Positions 43,929-53,458 of a DNA stretch of 64,000 nucleotides are shown here, piece after piece (the first letter of the stretch is position 1; each line of letters opens with the position of its first letter). Source of the DNA: CAZCTC01 sp964501335 (lineage in GTDB: Bacteria > Chloroflexota > Anaerolineae > B4-G1 > SLSP01); contig CAZCTC010000008.1 in the NCBI GenBank assembly GCA_964501335.1, positions 62,001 through 126,000 on the forward strand, read 5' to 3'. The notes under the pieces are model-generated. The model was not told where the DNA came from. It worked only from the letters and a program-made list of their open reading frames with translations, and searched no databases. Made by a program: the position numbers and the translations under genes.

Positions 43929-46900
43929 ATGAGCTGTGGTATGGAATGGATGGGGAGACGGCGAAGCGTGGTTCGCCGATGGACGGCGTTGCTGCTGACG
44001 TTGTCGATGCTGTGGACGGGGCCGTTATGGATGTCGGCGACTCCGCCGGCGCTTGCTGAGACGGCACCGGTTGCGGCGGCTTCGCTTTTGCATTCGGGGA
44101 CGGCTCCGGTGGCGCTGGTGGATGGTTACCAGATCCACCAGAATACGACGTTGAATCAGGCGGCGCCCGGGGTCTTGAGCAATGATACCGATGCCGAGAG
44201 CGATCCGCTGACGGCCGTTCTGGTGACGGCTCCCACGCACGGCGCTGTAACGTTGCGGGCCGACGGCTCGTTCGTTTACACGCCGACGACCGGTTTCCTG
44301 GGGCACGATCATTTTACCTATCAGGCCAACGACGGAACGCTCTCTTCCAATGCGGCGACGGTGAGGATCAATGTGGTACGGTCGGGGTGTTTGCCGCCGT
44401 ATGCGGGCCTGGTTGACTGGTGGGCGGCGGACGGCGATACTGCCGATGCCGCCGGTTATAATCCGGGTTATCTGGAAAATGGGGCTTCTTATGCGAGTGG
44501 GAAGGTGGGACAGGCTTTCAATTTCAGCGGAGCGGGGCAGAGGATGCGCGTGGTGAATACGCCGACGCTGATCTTGCGCAACAACCTGACGGTGATGGCC
44601 TGGTTTAAGGTCAATCTTCTGGGTGTGGGCGGCCATGCCAAGCTTTTCACCAAGCGCACCGGCATTTTTGGACCGTTTGAGGTTGATGTCTATAACAACG
44701 GCACCGATCTTACCGTCTCTCCGATGGGTTCGACCACCGGCACGAGTTGGAATGTGAATCTGACGACCAATCCTACGGCGACGACGGGAACCTGGCATCA
44801 CGCGGCCTTTGTGATGAACGGCGACAATCTGTTTTCGTTCTATCTGGATGGACAGTTGAAAGGGACGAAGCAGCTGTCGGCGCCGCTGATGGATCATCCG
44901 ATCGGCGATTTGATACTGGGGATTGACAATGGAGGCAGTTTCCCGCTGTATGGGGCAATGGATGAAGTGATGATTTTCAACCGCGCCCTGACGGCCGGGG
45001 AGATCGATGCCCTCTACCAGGCCGACAGCGCCGGGGTCTGTGTCCCACTTAATATAGCGTCGAGGGAGGCGGCCGATTTTTATGGGACGAATTACAATAC
45101 CCGGCTGTCGATTCCGGCGGCCGGGGTTTTGAGCAACGACATCGATCTGGAGAGTGATCCGCTGACGGCGATGCTGGTGACCTCTTCCACTTACGGCGCG
45201 GTGGCGCTGCGGGCCGACGGCTCGTTCGCTTACACGCCGACGGCCGGTTTTGAGGGCGTTGATCGTTTTACCTATAAGGCCAACGATGGGTGGAGCGATT
45301 CGGGTGTGACGACGGTGACGATCGGCATGTCACGCCGGGGGTGCGTGTCGCAGGGGCCGGGGCTGGTCGGCTGGTGGGCGGGAGAGGCCGATACAGCCGA
45401 TTATGCCGGCGGCAATCCGGGGTATCTGGTCAATGGGCCTTCTTATGCGAGCGGGAAGGTGGGGGAAGCCTTTAATTTCAACGGGGATGGACAGTCGATG
45501 TCTGTGGTGGCTGCCCCGACGCTGTCCATGCGCAACAATCTGACGGTGATGAGCTGGTTCAAGGTCGATCAGCTGGCTGCGGCCGCCTATGCCGAGATTT
45601 TTATCAAGCCCCTGGGTAGTTATGCCCCTTTTGATGTTTATGCTTACCACAATGAGGGCTTCATCAAGGTTTATCTGGACGGTTCGACTACCGGCACGAG
45701 CCTGGATATGAGGCTGACGAGCAGTTCCACGATTACGGTGGGAAGCTGGCATCACGTGGCCTTTGCGATGGACGGCAACAATCTGGTTTCGTTCTATCTG
45801 GACGGGCAGTTGCAAGGGACGCGGCAGTTGTCGGCGCCTCTGATGGATCATGCGATCGCCGCTCTCAAGGTGGGGAACGATAATTCCGGTTATGGTTCCC
45901 TGCATGGGATGGTGGATGAATTGATGATTTTCAACCGCGCCCTGACGGCCGGGGAGATCGATGCCGTCTATCGAGCCGACAGCGCGGGGATCTGTTTCAG
46001 GCCCAATGCAGCGCCGGTCGCGGTGGCCGATCGTTATCAGACCGGGCTGAATACGACGTTGAACCAGCTGGTCCCCGGGGTGTTGAGTAACGACAGCGAT
46101 GCCGACGGCGATTTGTTGACGGTGACTCTGGTGACGACTCCCACACACGGTGCCGTCATGCTGCGGGCCGATGGGTCGTTTGTGTATACGCCGACGACCG
46201 GTTATGAGGGCCCGGATGGATTTACTTATAAGGCCAATGACGGCGGGCTGGATTCCAATGTGGTGACCGCGACGATCAATGTGATGCAGCCGGTGTGTGT
46301 GATGCCCTATTCCGGGCTGATCGGTTGGTGGGCGGGGGAAGGGACTACCGCCGATTTCGCCGGCAACAATCCGGGGTATCTGGAGAATGGAGCTGCCTAT
46401 ACGAGCGGGAAGGTGGGGCGGGCTTTCAATTTCAGCGGCGGGGGGCAGCGGATGCGCGTGGTGCCCACGCCGACGCTGGCCCTGCGCAACAACCTGACGG
46501 TGATGGCCTGGTTCAAGGTCAATGCGCTGAGTGTGGGCGGCCATGCCAGGATTTTCACCAAGCGCACCGGCATTTTTGGACCGTTTGAGGTCGATGTCTA
46601 TAACAACGGCACCCGTCTTGCCGTCTCTCCGCTGGGCTCGACCACCGGCACGAGTTGGGATGTAGGGCAGATGATCAGTCCTACGGTGGCGACGGGAACC
46701 TGGCATCACACGGCGTTTGTGATGGACGGCAACAATCTGTTTTCGTTCTATCTGGATGGGCAGTTGCAAGGGACGCAGCAGATGACGAATTCCTTGATGG
46801 ACTCTACGATCAGCGATTTCATGCTGGGGAGTGACATTGACGGCTCTTATCCCTTGAACGGGGTCGTGGATGAGGCGATGATTTTCAACCGGGCGCTGAC

Positions 46901-47897
46901 GGCGGAAGAGATCCAAACCTTTTACGCGGTTGACAGCGGTGGTTTTTGTGGGCCACTGATCGGTCTTTCGATCGGCAATTCCATCCCGGTGTATCCTGCT
47001 GTGGCGACTTCCTTTACGGCGACGGTCCTTGCGGGCATTCCGATGACCTATGCATGGAATTTCGGCGACGGGCAGACGGCTTTGGGGAGCCCGATCAGCC
47101 ATACTTATTCGGCACCGGGGACTTATGCGGTGGTCGTTACCGCGACCGGCGATTTGAATGTGCTGACTCAGACGACGGCGGTGGTGGTACAGCCGTTGTT
47201 TGTAAATAATGTGACGTTGAGTGCGCAACCGATGACTTTGCTGGCCAATGGGGTGGCGACTTCGCTGTTGACGATCACCGCGACGGATCAACTGGGCCAG
47301 GGCGCTGGTCTGACCGGGGTGACCGGCACGCTTACGTGGACTCTGGGCAGCGAGCCGGCGCCGGTGGTGACGCTGGACGCCCAGGGGACGGCCCGGGTGA
47401 TCTATACGGCGGGGGTGGTGACCGGCACGGAGTGGGTTACGGCGACGTTTGTGGGGAATGGGATCACTCGCACGGCCGGGATCAGCCTGCAATTGCAGGA
47501 TGCCCCGATGCAGGGAAAACTGACCTCCGTTATGCGGGGGGATCGGATTACCTACACCTTTGTGGTGACCAATATGGGAACGACCGTGGCGCAGACCAAT
47601 CTGGTGATCAGCGGCAGTGTGCCGGCTTACACGGAGCTGGTCTGGACTTCGGCGGCGGTGAGTTCGACGGCGGGCGGGGATTATGGGCAGGGCTATGTGG
47701 AGTCGGCGTCCCTGGGCAGTCTGGCGCCGGGCGCTTCGGCGCAACTGGTCTGGAGTGTGCGGACGCTGACCATGTTTGACGATATCGTCACCCGGGCGCA
47801 TGGGCGCAGCGATACGGCGGTGTTGCGGTTGCGAACGACGAGTCGGATCTATCGGATGTTGATTCCCTTTGTTTACAAGCGGTATTTGGAGCCGTGA
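43929..47897 (+). CDS. Secreted protein with three cadherin-like/LamG modules and PKD domain, 1322 aa
   Basis: It is an exported, probably surface-attached protein of unknown role. ATG 43929 has GGAGG upstream and starts a signal peptide (WTALLLTLSMLWTGPLWM, then ALAE). Three modules of about 315 residues follow, each with a cadherin-like domain (GVLSNDTDAESDPLTA, FVYTPTTGF) and a LamG domain (AGLVDWWAADGDTAD, NNLTVMAWFKV, SFYLDGQLKGT, FNRALTAGEID). Then come a PKD domain (YAWNFGDGQTALGSPISHTY), an Ig-like domain and a DUF11-like domain. The C-terminus, IPFVYKRYLEP, is a weak version of the YLPLVLRN tail. The modules also occur in the gene at 53932. The sortase gene follows after 173 bases. 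Confidence 0.9.
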   Translation: MSCGMEWMGRRRSVVRRWTALLLTLSMLWTGPLWMSATPPALAETAPVAAASLLHSGTAPVALVDGYQIHQNTTLNQAAPGVLSNDTDAESDPLTAVLVTAPTHGAVTLRADGSFVYTPTTGFLGHDHFTYQANDGTLSSNAATVRINVVRSGCLPPYAGLVDWWAADGDTADAAGYNPGYLENGASYASGKVGQAFNFSGAGQRMRVVNTPTLILRNNLTVMAWFKVNLLGVGGHAKLFTKRTGIFGPFEVDVYNNGTDLTVSPMGSTTGTSWNVNLTTNPTATTGTWHHAAFVMNGDNLFSFYLDGQLKGTKQLSAPLMDHPIGDLILGIDNGGSFPLYGAMDEVMIFNRALTAGEIDALYQADSAGVCVPLNIASREAADFYGTNYNTRLSIPAAGVLSNDIDLESDPLTAMLVTSSTYGAVALRADGSFAYTPTAGFEGVDRFTYKANDGWSDSGVTTVTIGMSRRGCVSQGPGLVGWWAGEADTADYAGGNPGYLVNGPSYASGKVGEAFNFNGDGQSMSVVAAPTLSMRNNLTVMSWFKVDQLAAAAYAEIFIKPLGSYAPFDVYAYHNEGFIKVYLDGSTTGTSLDMRLTSSSTITVGSWHHVAFAMDGNNLVSFYLDGQLQGTRQLSAPLMDHAIAALKVGNDNSGYGSLHGMVDELMIFNRALTAGEIDAVYRADSAGICFRPNAAPVAVADRYQTGLNTTLNQLVPGVLSNDSDADGDLLTVTLVTTPTHGAVMLRADGSFVYTPTTGYEGPDGFTYKANDGGLDSNVVTATINVMQPVCVMPYSGLIGWWAGEGTTADFAGNNPGYLENGAAYTSGKVGRAFNFSGGGQRMRVVPTPTLALRNNLTVMAWFKVNALSVGGHARIFTKRTGIFGPFEVDVYNNGTRLAVSPLGSTTGTSWDVGQMISPTVATGTWHHTAFVMDGNNLFSFYLDGQLQGTQQMTNSLMDSTISDFMLGSDIDGSYPLNGVVDEAMIFNRALTAEEIQTFYAVDSGGFCGPLIGLSIGNSIPVYPAVATSFTATVLAGIPMTYAWNFGDGQTALGSPISHTYSAPGTYAVVVTATGDLNVLTQTTAVVVQPLFVNNVTLSAQPMTLLANGVATSLLTITATDQLGQGAGLTGVTGTLTWTLGSEPAPVVTLDAQGTARVIYTAGVVTGTEWVTATFVGNGITRTAGISLQLQDAPMQGKLTSVMRGDRITYTFVVTNMGTTVAQTNLVISGSVPAYTELVWTSAAVSSTAGGDYGQGYVESASLGSLAPGASAQLVWSVRTLTMFDDIVTRAHGRSDTAVLRLRTTSRIYRMLIPFVYKRYLEP
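44101..46960 (+). repeat. Three tandem modules of about 950 bp inside the LamG gene
   Basis: The units begin near 44101, 45050 and 46007 and encode the same cadherin-like plus LamG pair. Modules 1 and 3 are closest (both have HARIFTKRTGIFGPFEVDVY-like stretches); module 2 is more divergent. They arose by internal duplication. Confidence 0.8.
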
Positions 47898-47902
47898 GGC
47901 GC

Positions 47903-48010
47903 GAAACGGAAGTAGACAGTAGAAAGTAGACAGTAGACAGCCCGTGTCGCCGGGACGGTTCTGGAAAAGGCCGATGTTTTCGGCGGCTTTCTTAAGCCGC
48001 CGAAAACATC
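47903..48010 (+). repeat. Left flank and core of the hairpin element (CGGCGGC arm, TCTT loop)
   Basis: AGTAGACAGTAGAAAGTAG repeats, CGTGTCGCCGGGACGG and CTGGAAAAGGCC lead into a perfect 17-bp stem (47973-47989 with 47994-48010). It can end transcription of the LamG gene. The sortase promoter probably follows (TATACT near 48041). Confidence 0.8.
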
Positions 48011-48070
48011 AATCCAAATCCACACTCTTTCGATCCGTGATATACTTGCTCCTATCCTCTTGGAAGATGG

Positions 48071-48799
48071 TTGAAATTGAACGAGAAACTTTCTACAAGA
48101 ACCTCTCTTTTATGGATTTTGGGTGGATTGGGGCTGGGTTGCGGACTGTTGCTGATCCTGACGGCTCTTTATTGGGATACGATTCCTGGATTTATCAGGG
48201 TGTGGCCGACGCCCACTCCGGATCTCCCTGTGGCTGTGGCTCCGGTCGGGCCTCCTACCTCGCGGGCCAGTTCTATGTTGATGCGCGCCAGGGTGGCTCA
48301 GCCGATGCCGACCCCTTCTCCCCTTCCTACTCCGACGGGTGTGATGCCGGTGCGGTTGCAGATTGGCGATATCGATCTGGATGCTCCGGTGGTGCCGATT
48401 TCCATTACGACGACGACGGTCAACGGTGCGAGCCAGTTTATCTGGAAGGTGCCGGATACGCGAGCGGCCGGCTGGCATAGTACTTCGGCCTTGTTGGGTG
48501 TAGTGGGAAATGTGGTGCTGAACGGCCATAATACGCTGCACGGCGAGGTCTTTCGGGATTTGTACCTGTTGGAGCCGGGGGCCTTGATTAAGGTGATGGG
48601 GGAAGACGGTCATGTCTATCCGTATACGATGGCGGAAAAGTTGATCCTGCCGGAGAATGGGCAGCCGTTGGAGGTGCGGGTTCGTAATGCGCAGTATATT
48701 GGATCGACGACCGATATGCGGTTGACGCTGATTACCTGTCATCCTTATGGCAGTTTGAGCAATCGACTGGTGATTATTGCCTATCCGGGCCGGGAATAA
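48071..48799 (+). CDS. Sortase family transpeptidase, membrane-anchored
   Basis: Sortases cleave a C-terminal signal on exported proteins and join them to the cell surface or to each other. An N-terminal helix (LLWILGGLGLGCGLLLILTAL) and a Pro/Thr-rich linker precede the sortase domain (residues about 95-242). The catalytic His is in VVLNGHNTLHGEVF, the Cys in LITCHPYGSLSNR and the Arg in the same stretch. The only start that fits the frame and ribosome site GGAAG is TTG 48071. No LPXTG protein is seen in the window; the neighbours have a different C-terminal tail. Confidence 0.87.
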   Translation: MKLNEKLSTRTSLLWILGGLGLGCGLLLILTALYWDTIPGFIRVWPTPTPDLPVAVAPVGPPTSRASSMLMRARVAQPMPTPSPLPTPTGVMPVRLQIGDIDLDAPVVPISITTTTVNGASQFIWKVPDTRAAGWHSTSALLGVVGNVVLNGHNTLHGEVFRDLYLLEPGALIKVMGEDGHVYPYTMAEKLILPENGQPLEVRVRNAQYIGSTTDMRLTLITCHPYGSLSNRLVIIAYPGRE

Positions 48800-48869
48800 A
48801 AGATTTTCCTTTCCCCTTTTCTTTATATGCGGTGACTTAAGGTGCCGGGCCGATACGGCCTGGGCCTTT

Positions 48870-49057
48870 TTGCGTTCCGCAAAGGGCTCTTTCCTGGTCG
48901 GATACGACGCGCAGGATGGGGAGAGAGTTATTTTTTTTATTCATATTTTCGGCGGCTTCAGAAAGCCGCCGAAAATATGGGCTTTTTTCTCAGCCTAACC
49001 GCATAGGTTGTTTTTTTGTTTATGTTTTCGCGGGCTTCAGAAAGCCGCCGAAAATAG
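48870..49057 (-). repeat. Reverse hairpin element with a second, chimeric hairpin
   Basis: The reverse right flank (TTCCGCAAAGGGCTCTTTCC to GGGGAGAGAGTTA) leads to a perfect 17-bp hairpin (48942-48979, CGGCGGC arm). A second hairpin (49022-49055) has left arm CGCGGGC but right arm GCCGCCG, so it pairs imperfectly. The right arm equals that of the first hairpin. The pair lies in the 312-base gap between the convergent sortase and regulator genes. Confidence 0.8.
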
Positions 49058-49111
49058 GGACTTTTTTTGCTTTTGCGACCTGATCGTCGCTGTCAATGGC
49101 TATCGGGTTAT

Positions 49112-52100
49112 TTATAATTTCTCATTCCATTCCACAATAGCCCGGTTGTAGGGGACATTTTCCAGAAAAGAGCGGCGCTCCTGATCTTCGCTGATCTGGG
49201 CGGCGCGTTCCATGACCAGCCGATAGCCGGCCTGGATGACTTCCCGGGCTGTTTTTTGATCTTCGCCGGCTTCGAAAACCTCTGCCAGAGCCAGGTGGAT
49301 CGGGATATCTTCTTCCATGGCTATGTTGCCTTGCTCTTTCAGATAATTCCAGACCTGGACGGCGTAAGCCCGCGCTTTGTCGAATTCTTTTTGTCCCAAA
49401 GCGCATTTAGCCAGTCGGGCATTGATTTCCATGAACTGGGCTTCGATTTCTAATTCCGTGTAGATCTGCCGGGCAGTTTCCAGGTATTGGGTGGCTTCAG
49501 CGTAATCTCCTTGCCTTTCTGCTATCCATCCTAAATCGTAAAACATGCCGGCCCGGAGATTTTCATCGCCGAGAGCGGTGGCCTCTTCCAATCCTTCTTT
49601 GTAAAAGCGTTGAGCGGTAATCAGATCGCCGCGCAGCAGCATCACCCCACCCAGATTGACAACGTTATAGGCCCGGCAAAGTCGATCGTTGATCAATTCG
49701 CAAATACGGATACCTTCTTCAAGAGCGCGTTGGGCTTCGGCAAAGCGTCCCAGATATTGGTAGGCGGCGCCCAGGTTGCTGAGGGCCCGGGATTCCAATC
49801 CCGGAGCGTTGCTCTGGCGGGCCTGGATAAGCACCTGTTCCCAGGAGCGGGCGCTGCGGGCATAATCCCCGGCCATGCCTTCGTGCAGGGCTCGCATGCC
49901 CATGGAGATGGCGAGACTCCAGCTATCTCCTGTGGCGTGGCCGCACGCGATGGCGGCATCGATCGTTTCTCCGGCCTTTTCATCTCCCATGCGCAGCAAG
50001 GCTTCGGCTTTGAAACATAAGATCCGGGTTTCCCATTCCAGTTTGGATACGGCCCGGGCGGCGGCAATAGCTTCATCCGACAGCTGGATGACCCTGGGAA
50101 GATCTCCCAATGTATTGTAATAGCGGATTTCGCGCATCAGTGCTTCGGCATGATGGGTGGGATTGGGGGTCTCGGCGACCTGTCTTTGCATGGTCATGAT
50201 TTGGGCCAGCTCAGCTTCGCGGTCTCCCGTCAGATGATAGATTTCGATGTGATCGGTCAATATCTGCCAGTGTCGGTCCGTATCTTCGGGGGCGACGACT
50301 TCCCGGGCGCGCTCGATAAATACCAGAGCTTCGCGGGGTGCCCCGCGTTTGATGTCTTGCCGGGCGGCTTTCAGCCATTGATCGGCGGCCAGCTCCGCTT
50401 CGCCGGCCTGATAGTAATGTTCGGCCAGGATTTCGGGCTGCATTTCGGTCATTTGGGGAAAGCGGGTGAGATAGATCTCCGCAATATGTCGATGGTAGCT
50501 TTTGCGGGTGCGTTTGAGCAGGGATTCATAGGCGGTTTTTTGGATCAGGCTGTGCCTGAATGTATAGAGCGGTTGGGCCCGGCTGCCGCTATGAGTGATC
50601 AGATTGGCTTCGATGAGCGCGGCCAGATCATTTTGCAGGCGGGATTCGGAGTAGGGGACGACGGCGGCCAGCACCGGATAGGCAAATTCCCGTCCCAGGG
50701 TGGCCGCCCAGCCGGCGGTTTCCCGGGCCGCTCCTATGTGATCCAGGCGGGCCAGCAGCGAATCGCGTAAGGTGGTGGGAATTTCGCTTGCGGTAGGATT
50801 GGGGCCGGTTTCGAGCATGGCACGGGTCAGTTCTTCGATGAAGAGGGGATTGCCGTCGGTCAGGGCAATGGCTCTACGGCGGGCGACCTCCGGGACTGCG
50901 GCATCCCCGATCAATTGGGAGATCAGCGAATCGACCTGTTCCGCCGGCAGGGGCCCAAGGGGCAGGGTGTACAGGTGTGGGCGAGGTTGCCAGGGGGGGA
51001 TGAATTCCGGTCGGTAGGTGAGCAGCACCAGACATTTTTGAGTGATCAGGGTGTCCAGCGAGGCTTCGAGCCAGGCGATGGTCGAAGGATCGGCCCAATG
51101 GAGATCTTCGATGATCAGGACGACCGGGTGCAGTTCGGTATAGCGGGAAAGCAGAGTCAAACAGCTTTCCCGAATGTTTTGACGCAGCGCTTCGGTGATG
51201 GGGTCGGGGGCCGGAATTTCGGTCGGCAGGTTCAGGAGCAACGATATCAGCCAGAGGTGCTGGGGGTGCAGCATGCCGAGTTTTTGCAGAGCGTTTTCCA
51301 GCCTGGTGCGTCGGATCTGTAAATTGTCGCCGGCTTTAAATTCGAGGAGCTGTTCTACCAGCCGGACGATGGGAAAGAGGCTGGTGTTTTGAAAATAGAG
51401 CGAACAGCTGCTTTCAAACCAGCGATCGGGGCAGTTTTCCTGGTGGTGCAGTTCCCAGATCAGGCGTGATTTTCCTATGCCGGGTTCGCCGTTGATGGCG
51501 ATCACCGCCCCCTGCCCGCCCCATATTTCATGGAGGGCTGCGGTCAGGCGGGTCAGTTCGACTTCACGGCCCACGAAGGGCGGCAGGCGGTGAAGTTGAG
51601 CCAGCCATTCCAGGCGGTTGTGAGTTTCATTTTCTTCGATGAGACGGTAGAGTTGCAGGGTGACCGAATTTGAGAGAGGGAACAGGCCCAGTTGCCGGCA
51701 AGTCATTCGTCCCTGAAGTAAGGGTTCGGTCGCGGCTGTGATCCAGATGCTGTTGGGATCGGCCAGGCGCTGGCAGGCCGCTGCCAGATTGGGAATGTCG
51801 CCGATCAGTTCTCCGTCGCCGGCGATCATAATACCGGTATGAATCCCGATCCTGAGATGGCCGGTGTCATGGGTGGTTTTTTGCAACGCCAATGCGGCCC
51901 GGGCGGCGCGAAGGGCGGCGTCTTCCTGAGTCTGGGGATAGCCGAAGTAGATCAGGCATTCCGTACCCTGGCGAGACTGGCGCCGGCCGCCGTATTGTTC
52001 GAGGATGGGAGTGCAATGTTCGCGGCAGCAGGTGAGTAATTCAATCTGTTCTTCGGGATCGTCGAGTCCTGCCGGATTGTAGCGGGTGCAGACCAGCGCG

Positions 52101-52966
52101 GTTACCTGCCGGCGCTCATGGTGTTCTATTGGTTTTTCCAGAGACGGTACACTTTTTTTATTTCCGGGAGGGGTGGGATTTCCGGTGCGGCTGTTTTGAA
52201 TCCGATGATAGAGGGCCTGAGCTGCGGGGGAAGGGGCCAATCCAAATTCAGCTTTCAGCATTTGTTGATAGGTCTCATATTGTGCCAGAGCCGCGACGAT
52301 CTGCCCTGATTTGGCCAGGGCGGTGATAAGTTGGAGCTGGGGGCGTTCCTGCCAGGGGTCCAGGGCTACCAGCCGGGAAGCATATCTTTGGATGGAATCC
52401 GATTCGCCCTGTTGTTCGTAGTAGTTGACCAGATGGGTCAGCCCTTCGATGATCTGCCCATGGAGAATTTCCTGTTCCATCAATTGCCATTCTTCAAAGG
52501 CGATGCTGTCACGCAGGGAAAAGCCGGCCAGAAAATCGCCTCGATAGAGATCCACGGCCTGTTGCAACCAGCTCAGACAGACGCGGCAGAGCTGGTTGTT
52601 TTCATGGCTATGTTGCCGGTAATCGTTGAGCAGTTTCAGGAAATCGCTGGTATCCAGGCGGTAGTCACTGAGGGGGTTGAAGCGGATTTGTTGGCTGTCG
52701 ATCAGCAGGAAGGGTTGCCGGGACTGGGTTTCCGGCAGCGCTTTCCGCAGGCGCAAAAGTGTCTGGCTGAGGTTGTGGGCTGCTTTGGTCGGGGCTAGTT
52801 CGGGCCAGAGGAGGGCTGCCAGTGAGCTGCGGGAATGATAACGATCGGATTCGACGACGAGGTAGGTCAGCAGGGCCCGGGTTTTGTCGGTGCCGAAAGT
52901 TGTGATGGGGGCGGCATCGAGTGTGACTTCAAATCCCCCCAACAGAACAATGTTTAATTGAGCCAT
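49112..52966 (-). CDS. Large SARP-like transcription regulator with cyclase-like, ATPase and TPR domains
   Basis: It is a multidomain regulator of 1284 residues. The N-terminal winged helix (LLGGFEVTLDAAPI, TRALLTYLVVE, RSSLAALLWPEL, about 1-95) and the bacterial activation domain (about 100-250) are of the SARP/AfsR type. A class III cyclase-like domain follows (about 290-450; GTECLIYFGYPQTQEDAALRAA), but its metal-binding Asp residues are missing (VTALVCTRY instead of VxxLFADI), so it is probably inactive. A STAND-type ATPase has Walker A NGEPGIGKSRL (about 500). The last 500 residues are TPR repeats. ATG 52966 has GGAAGG upstream. The target genes are unknown. Confidence 0.88.
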   Translation of the reverse strand: MAQLNIVLLGGFEVTLDAAPITTFGTDKTRALLTYLVVESDRYHSRSSLAALLWPELAPTKAAHNLSQTLLRLRKALPETQSRQPFLLIDSQQIRFNPLSDYRLDTSDFLKLLNDYRQHSHENNQLCRVCLSWLQQAVDLYRGDFLAGFSLRDSIAFEEWQLMEQEILHGQIIEGLTHLVNYYEQQGESDSIQRYASRLVALDPWQERPQLQLITALAKSGQIVAALAQYETYQQMLKAEFGLAPSPAAQALYHRIQNSRTGNPTPPGNKKSVPSLEKPIEHHERRQVTALVCTRYNPAGLDDPEEQIELLTCCREHCTPILEQYGGRRQSRQGTECLIYFGYPQTQEDAALRAARAALALQKTTHDTGHLRIGIHTGIMIAGDGELIGDIPNLAAACQRLADPNSIWITAATEPLLQGRMTCRQLGLFPLSNSVTLQLYRLIEENETHNRLEWLAQLHRLPPFVGREVELTRLTAALHEIWGGQGAVIAINGEPGIGKSRLIWELHHQENCPDRWFESSCSLYFQNTSLFPIVRLVEQLLEFKAGDNLQIRRTRLENALQKLGMLHPQHLWLISLLLNLPTEIPAPDPITEALRQNIRESCLTLLSRYTELHPVVLIIEDLHWADPSTIAWLEASLDTLITQKCLVLLTYRPEFIPPWQPRPHLYTLPLGPLPAEQVDSLISQLIGDAAVPEVARRRAIALTDGNPLFIEELTRAMLETGPNPTASEIPTTLRDSLLARLDHIGAARETAGWAATLGREFAYPVLAAVVPYSESRLQNDLAALIEANLITHSGSRAQPLYTFRHSLIQKTAYESLLKRTRKSYHRHIAEIYLTRFPQMTEMQPEILAEHYYQAGEAELAADQWLKAARQDIKRGAPREALVFIERAREVVAPEDTDRHWQILTDHIEIYHLTGDREAELAQIMTMQRQVAETPNPTHHAEALMREIRYYNTLGDLPRVIQLSDEAIAAARAVSKLEWETRILCFKAEALLRMGDEKAGETIDAAIACGHATGDSWSLAISMGMRALHEGMAGDYARSARSWEQVLIQARQSNAPGLESRALSNLGAAYQYLGRFAEAQRALEEGIRICELINDRLCRAYNVVNLGGVMLLRGDLITAQRFYKEGLEEATALGDENLRAGMFYDLGWIAERQGDYAEATQYLETARQIYTELEIEAQFMEINARLAKCALGQKEFDKARAYAVQVWNYLKEQGNIAMEEDIPIHLALAEVFEAGEDQKTAREVIQAGYRLVMERAAQISEDQERRSFLENVPYNRAIVEWNEKL

Positions 52967-52980
52967 TTTGAACCTTCCAG

Positions 52981-53014
52981 AAACGTGAGAGATGAAACGT
53001 GAAACGTAAAACGT
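52981..53014 (-). promoter_or_regulatory. Heptamer repeats AAACGT(G/A) upstream of the SARP-like gene
   Basis: AAACGT occurs at 52981, 52995, 53002 and 53009, spaced 14, 7 and 7 bases. SARP regulators bind direct heptamer repeats, so this may be an autoregulatory site, but it lies only 15 bases before the start codon and may be a simple repeat. Confidence 0.35.
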
Positions 53015-53074
53015 GATGATCTGTTGTAAAAAGGTCGATGTTTGGGCGTTGGCCCTCACCCCCTCACCCCCTCA

Positions 53075-53112
53075 CCCCCTGCTTCGCACCGCGCGCGGTG
53101 CGAAGCAGGGGG
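53075..53112 (+). repeat. Perfect 38-bp palindrome without loop
   Basis: CCCCCTGCTTCGCACCGCG is followed directly by its exact reverse complement. Part of it (CTGCTTCGC, ACCGCGCG) is the segment found in the right flank of other hairpin elements. CCCTCACC-type tandem units precede it. Confidence 0.8.
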
Positions 53113-53149
53113 AAGTGGACGCCGTCGGGGTTGCTCTGGAAAAAGCCTG

Positions 53150-53265
53150 TGTTTTGGTGCGCATTCTGATGCGCACCAAAACATAAACAAAAAACTCTCT
53201 TCCTGCTTCGCCCCGCGCGTCGTTTCTTACGAGTAAAGGTCCAGGTGCGGGACGTTACGAGGGTA
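53150..53265 (+). repeat. Hairpin element (GGTGCGC arm, TCTG loop) with right flank
   Basis: A perfect 15-bp stem (53150-53164 with 53169-53183) is followed by AAACAAAAAACTCTCTTCC, CGCCCCGCGCGTCGTTTC and GTGCGGGACGTTACGAGG. Confidence 0.85.
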
Positions 53266-53458
53266 TAGAGCCCTGTGTTCAAGATAGGTCATATTGGACT
53301 ATCCCTTCACCTGATCCTTTATTTTATAAATGACGTTTGTCGGATCTCTCCCCGACTTATAACATAAATTTCACAAATCACCTAATTTGAAACTGGTTTG
53401 TGATAGTTTTGTGAGAGGGTCTGAATAGAATTAACGAGAACTGAAATAGAGGTGAATT

